Shown: positions 1 to 4,875 of the stretch, in pieces
How the letters are laid out: every line of letters starts with the position of its first letter
Numbering within the stretch: position 1 is the first letter of the stretch
NCBI GenBank assembly: GCA_016213595.1
Contig: JACRAA010000162.1
Coordinates: 1 to 5,555 of the forward strand
Reading direction: 5' to 3'
DNA length: 5,555 nucleotides
Source of the DNA: Actinomycetota bacterium
GTDB lineage: Bacteria > Actinomycetota > Actinomycetes > Propionibacteriales > Propionibacteriaceae
Notes under the pieces: model-generated
Databases searched by the model: none
What the model was told of the DNA's origin: nothing
The model's input: only the letters and a program-made list of their open reading frames with translations
Program-made: the position numbers and the translations under genes

Positions 1-869
1 CACCGCCACGAGCCGGCTCGCACGGCAGCAGCCAGGGGAGCGGGGGTGGACGCGACACCCGGCGCGCCGAGGACGCTGAGGATCGTGATGGCCACCACCG
101 CGTACACGACGACCGTCGCCCCGAGAGCGATGCTGATGGCCCGGGGGATCGTACGGGCTGGGTCACGTACCTCCTCGCCGAGCGTCGCTATCCGCGCGTA
201 GCCGGCGAATGCGAAGAAGAGCAGCCCGGCGGACTGGAGCACTCCGTACCAGCCGCGCGGCCCCGCCGCGGCGAGGCTGATGCGTCCGAGGTCCGGGTGG
301 CCGGCGACCAGGCCTGCGAGCACGACGAACGCGAGCGCGGCGAGGACGACGGCGACGATCACGCGGGTGACGACGGCTGTACGGGTGATGCCGCGGTAGT
401 TCACGCCCGCGAGCACGACGACGGCGAGCGCGGCGACGGGCCGCTGCCACTGCTCGGGCACGGTGTAGGCGGCGAACGTGAGCGCCATCGCCGCGCAGCT
501 GGCCGTCTTGCCGACCACGAACCCCCAGCCTGCGAGGAAGCCCCACCACTCGCCGAGACGCTGTCGCCCGTACACGTATGTGCCGCCGGACGTCGGGTAC
601 TGCGCCGCGAGCTGGGCCGACGCCGTCGCGTTGCAGTACGCCACGACGGCCGCGAGGACCAGGCCGATGACGAGGGCAGAGCCCGCAGCCGCCGCGGCGG
701 GCGCGAAGGCTGCGAACACGCCCGCGCCGATCATGGAGCCGAGCCCGATGACCACGGCGTCGAAGGTGCCCAGGCTGCGGGCGAGCGCCGGGTGGGCCGG
801 GGGGCTCCCCATCACCGCATCCCGCCGGCCGCCGGCGAGGGAGGCCTCGTCGTGAGGTGGCTGGGTCAT
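1..869 (-). CDS. APC-superfamily amino acid/polyamine permease (3' end outside window)
   Basis: This is probably an inner-membrane secondary transporter that moves an amino acid or polyamine by proton symport or antiport. The substrate cannot be told from sequence. The visible 289 codons begin MTQPPHDEAS. A hydrophilic tail of about 35 residues leads into membrane segment 1, which carries the family signature GSMIGAGVF (residues 44-52). Several further alanine/valine-rich hydrophobic segments follow, with the loop motif FAFAGYARIATLGEEVRDP, typical of the APC family (COG0531). APC proteins usually have 12 segments and 430-500 residues, so roughly 60% is present and the reading frame is open at base 1. 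The ATG at 867-869 is preferred because GAGGAG lies 7 nt upstream; the in-frame ATG at 810-812 lacks such a site. The gene is divergent from the molybdoenzyme. Family assignment is firm. Confidence 0.93.
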   Translation of the reverse strand, partial: MTQPPHDEASLAGGRRDAVMGSPPAHPALARSLGTFDAVVIGLGSMIGAGVFAAFAPAAAAAGSALVIGLVLAAVVAYCNATASAQLAAQYPTSGGTYVYGRQRLGEWWGFLAGWGFVVGKTASCAAMALTFAAYTVPEQWQRPVAALAVVVLAGVNYRGITRTAVVTRVIVAVVLAALAFVVLAGLVAGHPDLGRISLAAAGPRGWYGVLQSAGLLFFAFAGYARIATLGEEVRDPARTIPRAISIALGATVVVYAVVAITILSVLGAPGVASTPAPLAAAVRAGSWR

Positions 870-876
870 CGCGTGG

Positions 877-882
877 CTCCTC
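877..882 (-). promoter_or_regulatory. Ribosome binding site of the permease
   Basis: The minus strand reads GAGGAG here, 7 nt before the ATG at 869. This is a near-ideal Shine-Dalgarno match and it fixes the long N-terminal start of the permease. Confidence 0.8.
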
Positions 883-973
883 GCGCGGCTCGTACGCCTG
901 GTGTCGGCTCGCCCCTCGAGCGGGGGTCTGCCCGGCCAGCCTAGGCGTGGACCCCTGTGCAGCAGCGGAAGTG

Positions 974-990
974 GCAGACCGTACGTCTGC
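974..990. promoter_or_regulatory. Inverted repeat GCAGAC-N5-GTCTGC, candidate operator
   Basis: Perfect 6-bp arms (974-979 and 985-990) flank the spacer CGTAC. A third copy of the half-site, GTCTGC, lies at 926-931. The position, in the middle of a divergent intergenic region and upstream of the permease, fits a dimeric repressor or activator site. No regulator gene is in the window, so the role is inferred from geometry only. Confidence 0.4.
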
Positions 991-1093
991 AGCCAGTGGC
1001 ACACCAGTGCACGCTGACGCCTACCCCCTCAGCGCCGGGCGGTCACAACGTCACCGGCTCGTAATGCCTCGGCTCTCGACAAACGCCCCTTGT

Positions 1094-1099
1094 GGGGTG
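1094..1099 (+). promoter_or_regulatory. Ribosome binding site deciding the GTG start of the molybdoenzyme
   Basis: GGGGTG here, running into GGGGTGA, lies about 11 nt before the GTG at 1111 and is the only purine-rich stretch nearby. It also forms the 3' arm of a small hairpin (CGCCCC 1084-1089, loop TTGT, GGGGTG 1094-1099), so it could be partly masked in the mRNA. It argues against the in-frame TTG at 1090, which sits upstream of it. Confidence 0.5.
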
Positions 1100-1110
1100 A
1101 CGGTTGTGGC

Positions 1111-2628
1111 GTGACAACGCCGAATGCAGTGGAGCGGGTCCCGAAGCGGTGGGCGGCTCTCGACGGCGTCCTGGCCACCGGGGCCGGCCTCGGGGTCGGA
1201 CATCTCGTCGCCCTGCTCGCGCCCGGCTCGTCGCCGGTCGTCGCCGTCGCCACGCGCGCCATCGACGTGACGCCTGGGCCGGTCAAGGACTGGGCCGTCG
1301 CCACGTTCGGTACGAACGACAAGGCCGTACTCGTCGTCGGCGCCATCGTGGTGACGCTCGGGCTCGGTGCCCTGGTCGGCCTCGTCGCCCGCCGCTCGAC
1401 CGGGTCGGCCCTGGTCGGCGGCGCGGCTCTCGTCGCCGTCGCGCTGACCGCCGCCGGGGCAGACCGTGCCCGGCCCCTGCTCTGGTGGGCGCCGGGCGTC
1501 GCCGCCCTCCTCGTCGGAGGATGGGCGCTGGTCACGCTCATCGGGGCGTCACGCATCGCGGCAGCGCCACCGGTGCTGGAGGACCCCAGCCGCCGGCGCT
1601 GGCTGCGGCTGGCCCTCGCGGCCGGCGGTGCCGGCGTGGTGGGGGGCATGCTGGGTCAGGGCCTTCGCCCCGCGGCAGAGCATCCTCCCGTGAGCCTGCC
1701 CGTACGGTCGATGACCCCCTTCCCCGCGGGCCTGGAGACGCAGGTCCCGGGCGTGAACCCGTTCGTGACCCCGTCGTCCGGCTTCTACCGCATCGACACC
1801 GTGCTGGAGCCTCCGTCGATCGACGTGAAGACCTGGCGCCTGTCGGTCGAGGGCATGGTCGACCGGCCGTTCTCCATCGGCTGGGACGAGCTCCTCGGCC
1901 TCGATGCCGTCGAGCGGGCCGTGACGCTCGAGTGCGTCTCGAACGAGGTCGGCGGGAACCTCATCGGGTCGGCGCGCTGGCTGGGCGTACGGACAGCGGA
2001 CCTGCTGAAGCGAGCCGGCGTGCGTGAGGGCGCGGACATGGTGCTGTCGTCGTCGGCCGACGGGTTCAGCGTGAGCACCCCGTTGGGCGCGCTCCTCGAC
2101 GGCCGGGACGCGCTCGTCGTGTACGAGATGAACGGCGAGGCACTGCCCGCGAAGCACGGCTTCCCGGTACGGCTGCTCACGCCAGGGCTGTACGGGTTCG
2201 TCGGCGCGACGAAGTGGCTCGTCAAGATGGAGGTCACGACGTTCGCTGCCAAGGCGGCGTACTGGACGATCCTGGGCTGGTCCGACCACGGCCCGATCAA
2301 GCCGGGCTCGCAGATCGACGTGCCCCGGCCCGGCCACGTGGCAGCAGGTTCCGTCACCGTGGGCGGTACGGCCTGGGCGCACGGGGTCGGTGTAGGCAAG
2401 GTCCAGGTACGTGTCGACGGTGGGCCGTGGAGCGACGCCACCCTTGGTCCCGACGCCGGAGTCGAGTACTGGCGTCAGTGGCTGTGGCCCTGGGAGGCCA
2501 CCCGGGGCGACCACCAGCTCCAGTCCCGGGTCGTCGACGCGACGGGGCGGCCACAGGAGGAGCGCGAGGTCCCTTCCTTCCCCGACGGCGCGAGTGGCCT
2601 GCACACCGTTCGTGTACAGGTGTCCTGA
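1111..2628 (+). CDS. Membrane-anchored sulfite-oxidase-family molybdopterin oxidoreductase
   Basis: This is probably a molybdenum-cofactor enzyme with its catalytic domain outside the cytoplasmic membrane. The substrate is unknown; sulfite is only one possibility. The 505-residue product has about five hydrophobic segments (near residues 17-37, 72-92, 99-117, 125-145 and 167-185). The last follows SRRRWLR (160-166), which resembles a twin-arginine motif and would let Tat export the folded domain. The oxidoreductase molybdopterin-binding fold follows, with TLECVSNEVGG; Cys275 is the expected Mo ligand. GLYGFVGATKWL lies in the same domain. The C-terminal part (about 425-505) looks like the Mo-co dimerisation domain: VRVDGGPW, YWRQWLWPWEAT, then DGASGLHTV near the end. 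The GTG start is chosen for its ribosome site; a TTG at 1090 would add seven residues. No haem or electron-acceptor partner gene is adjacent. Confidence 0.9.
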   Translation: MTTPNAVERVPKRWAALDGVLATGAGLGVGHLVALLAPGSSPVVAVATRAIDVTPGPVKDWAVATFGTNDKAVLVVGAIVVTLGLGALVGLVARRSTGSALVGGAALVAVALTAAGADRARPLLWWAPGVAALLVGGWALVTLIGASRIAAAPPVLEDPSRRRWLRLALAAGGAGVVGGMLGQGLRPAAEHPPVSLPVRSMTPFPAGLETQVPGVNPFVTPSSGFYRIDTVLEPPSIDVKTWRLSVEGMVDRPFSIGWDELLGLDAVERAVTLECVSNEVGGNLIGSARWLGVRTADLLKRAGVREGADMVLSSSADGFSVSTPLGALLDGRDALVVYEMNGEALPAKHGFPVRLLTPGLYGFVGATKWLVKMEVTTFAAKAAYWTILGWSDHGPIKPGSQIDVPRPGHVAAGSVTVGGTAWAHGVGVGKVQVRVDGGPWSDATLGPDAGVEYWRQWLWPWEATRGDHQLQSRVVDATGRPQEEREVPSFPDGASGLHTVRVQVS

Positions 2629-2652
2629 CAGCGAACGAGGCTGGTCTGGCAC

Positions 2653-2671
2653 GAGCTCTGGTCAGGAGCTC
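2653..2671. terminator. Hairpin after the molybdoenzyme, weak terminator candidate
   Basis: GAGCTC at 2653-2658 and again at 2666-2671 can pair around a 7-nt loop, 24 nt after the stop codon. The same bases form a direct repeat, GAGCTCTGG, at 2653-2661 and 2666-2674. No T-run follows, so this is only a possible terminator; many actinobacterial terminators also lack a T-run. Confidence 0.3.
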
Positions 2672-2676
2672 TGGCG

Positions 2677-2698
2677 ATTCCATCGAAGTGCACGTCAT
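2677..2698 (+). repeat. Repeat copy 1 (forward)
   Basis: Core ATTCCATCGAAGTGC followed by ACGTCAT. It is identical over 22 bp to copy 2, which begins 51 bp later. It can pair with copy 4 on the far side of the element. Confidence 0.85.
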
Positions 2699-2727
2699 CT
2701 CGTGGCTCAGAGTTCTCGTCGAGGGGC

Positions 2728-2749
2728 ATTCCATCGAAGTGCACGTCAT
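2728..2749 (+). repeat. Repeat copy 2 (forward)
   Basis: Identical to copy 1 over 22 bp, including the ACGTCAT tail. It pairs with copy 3 through a perfect 12-bp stem (2731-2742 with 2777-2788). Confidence 0.85.
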
Positions 2750-2766
2750 TCGGGCCCTGTACGGCC

Positions 2767-2791
2767 CTGACAACCAGCACTTCGATGGATT
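2767..2791 (-). repeat. Repeat copy 3 (inverted)
   Basis: On the minus strand it reads AATCCATCGAAGTGC and then TGGTTGTCAG. The core matches copies 1 and 2 with one change, but the tail is of a different type, shared only with copy 4. Confidence 0.85.
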
Positions 2792-2817
2792 GGCTCGGGG
2801 CAGGCCTGATGAGCGCC

Positions 2818-2842
2818 CTGACAACCTGCACTTTGATGGAAT
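2818..2842 (-). repeat. Repeat copy 4 (inverted)
   Basis: On the minus strand it reads ATTCCATCAAAGTGC and then AGGTTGTCAG. The single core change (position 2834) keeps a G-U pair with copy 1 if the region is folded as plus-strand RNA. Confidence 0.85.
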
Positions 2843-2846
2843 GGCG

Positions 2847-2867
2847 CGCAGAGAGTCCTCCTCTGCG
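2847..2867. terminator. Perfect 7-bp hairpin, possible terminator or leader structure
   Basis: CGCAGAG (2847-2853) and CTCTGCG (2861-2867) form a perfect stem around a 7-nt loop, just outside the palindromic repeat and 53 nt before the GTG of the small ORF. No T-run follows. It could end transcription from the left or sit in the leader of the transferase mRNA. Confidence 0.35.
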
Positions 2868-2920
2868 AGAATCACAGCCACCGGGACCTTCCGCTCCGGC
2901 CCCACAGCACTGGGGGACAC

Positions 2921-3028
2921 GTGAACACAGCGGACCACCTCACGGCCGGCGCGGCCGACGAAGCCATCACGATGCTCGACGCCGGGTCCCGGCTCGCCCA
3001 CCTCCTCGCGGACGGCTCATCACCATGA
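2921..3028 (+). CDS. Small 35-residue ORF coupled to the phosphopantetheinyl transferase
   Basis: I do not recognise this product. It reads VNTADHLTAG at its GTG start and ends ADGSSP, 35 residues in all, with no membrane segment, signal peptide or cysteine. The stop TGA overlaps the ATG of the next gene as ATGA (3025-3028), the usual sign of translational coupling, and the downstream gene has only a weak ribosome site of its own. GGGGGA at 2912-2917 lies just 3 nt before the GTG, which is short. In this frame the ORF cannot extend upstream past the stop at 2834-2836, and no other ATG or GTG lies between. It may be a real small protein, a leader peptide that loads ribosomes for the next gene, or the remnant of a longer gene. 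It lacks the DSL motif of an acyl carrier protein. Confidence 0.4.
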   Translation: MNTADHLTAGAADEAITMLDAGSRLAHLLADGSSP

Positions 3029-3411
3029 GCATCCACGGTGTCGGGATCGACGTGGGAAGCATCCCCCGAGCAGCGGCGCTGATCGAACGCTTCGGCGAGC
3101 ACTTCGTCGGCCGGTGGTTCGACGACGCCGAGATGAGCGACCCACGGTTCCGGCCGTCGTGGGTGGCGCGCGAGCTCGCGGCGAAGGAGGCGGTCTGGAA
3201 GGCGCTGCGCATCGACGAGCACACCGCGCCGCCCTGGCGCCAGATCATCATCACCGCCGACCCGTGCCGCAACATCTTGACGGTACGGCTCGAGGGCGAG
3301 CTTGCGAGCACGGCCGCCGCGCTGGGCGTCGGCCCGATCCTCGTCAGCGCCACGGTCTCCGGCGACCTCGCCGTCGCCCTCGCCATCGCGGAGCGGGCGG
3401 ACTGCCAGTAA
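3025..3411 (+). CDS. AcpS-type 4'-phosphopantetheinyl transferase, divergent
   Basis: Enzymes of this family transfer the phosphopantetheine arm of CoA to a serine of a carrier protein in the cytoplasm. The 128-residue length matches single-domain AcpS, which acts as a trimer. The N-terminal GVGIDV supplies the metal-binding Asp9, and RELAAKEAVWKAL (49-61) supplies Glu55 and Lys59, the other hallmark residues. The glycine-containing loop that usually follows KAL is missing, and the usual C-terminal S-x-S/T-H motif reads SATVSGD, without the histidine. It is therefore probably a specialised paralogue, not the housekeeping enzyme, or it has reduced activity. The ATG start places Asp9 where the family has it and overlaps the stop of the small upstream ORF. 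No carrier-protein gene is visible nearby. It is convergent with pduP. Family membership is likely; function is inferred. Confidence 0.82.
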   Translation: MSIHGVGIDVGSIPRAAALIERFGEHFVGRWFDDAEMSDPRFRPSWVARELAAKEAVWKALRIDEHTAPPWRQIIITADPCRNILTVRLEGELASTAAALGVGPILVSATVSGDLAVALAIAERADCQ

Positions 3412-3434
3412 CGAACGGACCGGCCGTACGCCGA

Positions 3435-3450
3435 CGAGTCAGTCGACTCG
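3435..3450. terminator. Hairpin in the convergent spacer, candidate bidirectional terminator
   Basis: CGAGTC (3435-3440) and GACTCG (3445-3450) form a 6-bp stem with loop AGTC, in the 61-bp gap where the transferase and pduP converge. The position suits a shared terminator, but there is no T-run on either side. Confidence 0.45.
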
Positions 3451-3472
3451 ACGAGAGCCCCTTCGTACCGCC

Positions 3473-4873
3473 TCAGCGCACGTTCAGGCCACCCACGAGC
3501 ACGCAGCGGCGCCGGCGTGCGAACGTGCGTGCCGAGGTGAGTCCCTCACCCGTCGGACCGGCGATCGTGAAGGTGCAGTAGCCCTCCCCACCGATGCCGA
3601 TGCCCGCGTACGACGGCCCGTTCTTGACGAAGATCGTCGTCTGGATGCGCTTGGCCATCTTCGTGAGGGCGTTCACGTCGGTCGAGTGCATGATCGCCGT
3701 GTGCCGGTTCCCGTGCTCGGCGAGGACGGCGAGGTCCATGCCCTCGTCGACGTCCTTCACGCGGACGATCGCAAGGACGGGCATCATGAGCTCGACCCGT
3801 ACGAACGGGTGGTCGAACGGCACCTCCGCGATGACGAGGCGGGTACCGGGCGGAGCGGTGACGCCGATGGCCTCGAGCAGTACGGTCGCCGACTTCCCGA
3901 CCCAGTCCGGCACCGCGTGACGGCCGTCGACGATGAGCGCGACCAGCTTCGCGATGAGCTCAGGGTCGCGCAGCTCGTACGCACCGTTCTTGAGCATCTC
4001 GAACTTCAGGAGGTCGGCCACGGGCGCGACGACCAGGACCTCCTTCTCGGAGGTGCAGGGGAGGTTGTTGTCGAAGCTGGCGCCGTCGACGATGTCCTTC
4101 GCCGCCTTCTCGATCATGGCGGTGGCGTCGACGAGCGCGGGGGGGTTCCCGGCCCCGGCGCCGATGGCCTTCTTGCCGCTCGACAGCACCGCCTTGACGA
4201 TGCCGGGGCCACCCGTCGCGACGAGGAGACGTACGAGCTTGTGCTGCATCATCGCGTTCGTGTTCTCGATCGAGGGCTCGGTGACCGTGACGATGAGGTT
4301 CGCGGGCGCACCGGCCTCGGCGAGGGCCTGGTTGAGCTTGCGGATGAGCCAGTGGCTGATCTTCGTCGCGCGGGGGTGCGGGCTGAACACGACCGCGTTG
4401 CCCGCGGCGATCATCCCGATCGCGTTGTTGATGATCGTCTCCGTGGGGTTCGTCGTCGGCGTGATGGCCCCGATGACGCCGAACGGCGAGATCTCGATGG
4501 TGGTGAGGCCGTCGTCGCCCGACCACGCCTCGGTGATGAGGTCCTCGGTCCCGGGCGTGAGCTCCGCTGCGGCACGGTTCTTGGCGATCTTGTCCGGCAC
4601 GTTGCCCATGCCGGTCTCCTCCACGGCCGAGCGGGCCATGTACTCCAGGTTCTCCGGCACGAGCGACACGTCGCGGATCACCTTGACGAAGCGGGCCCGG
4701 TCCTTCATCGAGCAGCCGAGGTACTCGCGCCAGGCGGCGTCGGCCGCGACGATGGCGCTGTCCATGTCGGCGAAGATCCCGTCGCTGGCGGCGGTCTGCT
4801 CGCGGCGGCTGACAACCTCGCGGACGACTTCTGCGACGACCTTGCGGACGGTCTCCGGCGTGATCATGGTCAT
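3473..4873 (-). CDS. pduP: CoA-acylating propionaldehyde dehydrogenase, PduP/EutE family
   Basis: Converts propionaldehyde, CoA and NAD+ to propionyl-CoA and NADH, normally inside a bacterial microcompartment. The 466-residue length suits the family. Residues 5-22 (TPETVRKVVAEVVREVVS) form an amphipathic helix with valines at 9, 12, 13, 16, 17, 20 and 21, followed by a loose linker. This is the layout of an encapsulation peptide that docks cargo to shell proteins. The dehydrogenase domain has TPTTNPTETIINNAIGM (138-154), ATGGPGIVKA (219-228), the cofactor-site GAGAGNPPALVD, and the nucleophile Cys273 in NNLPCTSEKEV. EutE acts on acetaldehyde and looks similar; the adjoining pduO favours PduP. 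The ATG at 4871-4873 has AGGAAG 10 nt upstream, better spaced than the second ATG two codons later. It begins 2 nt after the pduO stop, so the two are surely co-transcribed. Confidence 0.93.
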   Translation of the reverse strand: MTMITPETVRKVVAEVVREVVSRREQTAASDGIFADMDSAIVAADAAWREYLGCSMKDRARFVKVIRDVSLVPENLEYMARSAVEETGMGNVPDKIAKNRAAAELTPGTEDLITEAWSGDDGLTTIEISPFGVIGAITPTTNPTETIINNAIGMIAAGNAVVFSPHPRATKISHWLIRKLNQALAEAGAPANLIVTVTEPSIENTNAMMQHKLVRLLVATGGPGIVKAVLSSGKKAIGAGAGNPPALVDATAMIEKAAKDIVDGASFDNNLPCTSEKEVLVVAPVADLLKFEMLKNGAYELRDPELIAKLVALIVDGRHAVPDWVGKSATVLLEAIGVTAPPGTRLVIAEVPFDHPFVRVELMMPVLAIVRVKDVDEGMDLAVLAEHGNRHTAIMHSTDVNALTKMAKRIQTTIFVKNGPSYAGIGIGGEGYCTFTIAGPTGEGLTSARTFARRRRCVLVGGLNVR

Positions 4874-4875
4874 GG

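Larger units (their letters stand above)
870..1110. promoter_or_regulatory. Divergent control region between permease and molybdoenzyme
   Basis: This 241-bp spacer separates two divergent genes and must hold promoters for both. I see no convincing -35/-10 pair on either strand. TAATGC at 1062-1067 (plus) and TAGGCT at 939-944 (read on minus) are weak -10-like hexamers without good partners. The region holds a CCCC-N6-GGGG dyad at 912-925, a GCAGAC-N5-GTCTGC dyad at 974-990, and inverted copies of a CACAACGTCAC-like motif at 1044-1054 and 1097-1108. No known riboswitch was recognised. Confidence 0.6.
2677..2842. repeat. Nested palindromic four-copy repeat element (REPIN/MITE-like)
   Basis: Four copies of the core ATTCCATCGAAGTGC occur, two forward then two inverted. 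Forward copies start at 2677 and 2728; inverted copies start at 2767 and 2818. Spacing within each pair is exactly 51 bp. All pairings share one centre near 2759.5: 2677-2691 with 2828-2842 (15 bp, one G-U), 2728-2742 with 2777-2791 (14 of 15), and GGGCC 2752-2756 with GGCCC 2763-2767. GGCG flanks both sides (2673-2676 and 2843-2846) and could be a short target duplication. It fills most of the 292-bp gap between the molybdoenzyme and the next ORF. It is not CRISPR, because the copies face each other and are too few. It might be a mobile palindrome, a set of protein sites or a structured RNA. Confidence 0.85.

Noticed and set aside
163..1002. Long minus-strand ORF of 279 codons overlapping the permease
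   Set aside because: Its product is arginine/proline-rich low-complexity sequence, a typical shadow frame in GC-rich DNA; the permease frame has a family signature and a strong ribosome site.
1549..2652. Minus-strand ORF of 367 codons opposite the molybdoenzyme
   Set aside because: It is the antisense shadow of a well-conserved plus-strand gene and shows no recognisable domain.
2677..2842. Possible small CRISPR array
   Set aside because: Only four copies occur, two are inverted, the tails differ by orientation, and no cas gene is nearby. The mirror symmetry is not a CRISPR property.
2214..2924. Plus-strand ORF running from inside the molybdoenzyme through the repeats
   Set aside because: It starts within another gene in a wrong frame, and the repeated peptides follow from the DNA palindrome. 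There is no independent evidence of translation.
2785..3024. N-terminal extension of the phosphopantetheinyl transferase in the same frame
   Set aside because: The frame is open, but the extension would be low-complexity and include the repeats. The family begins about eight residues before the conserved Asp, which fits the ATG at 3025.
4859..4873. Resemblance of the pduP start (MTMIT, ATGACCATGATCACG) to the start of lacZ, suggesting vector sequence
   Set aside because: There is one base difference within 15 bp and no similarity on either side. The ribosome site and frame belong to pduO/pduP, so it is a coincidence.
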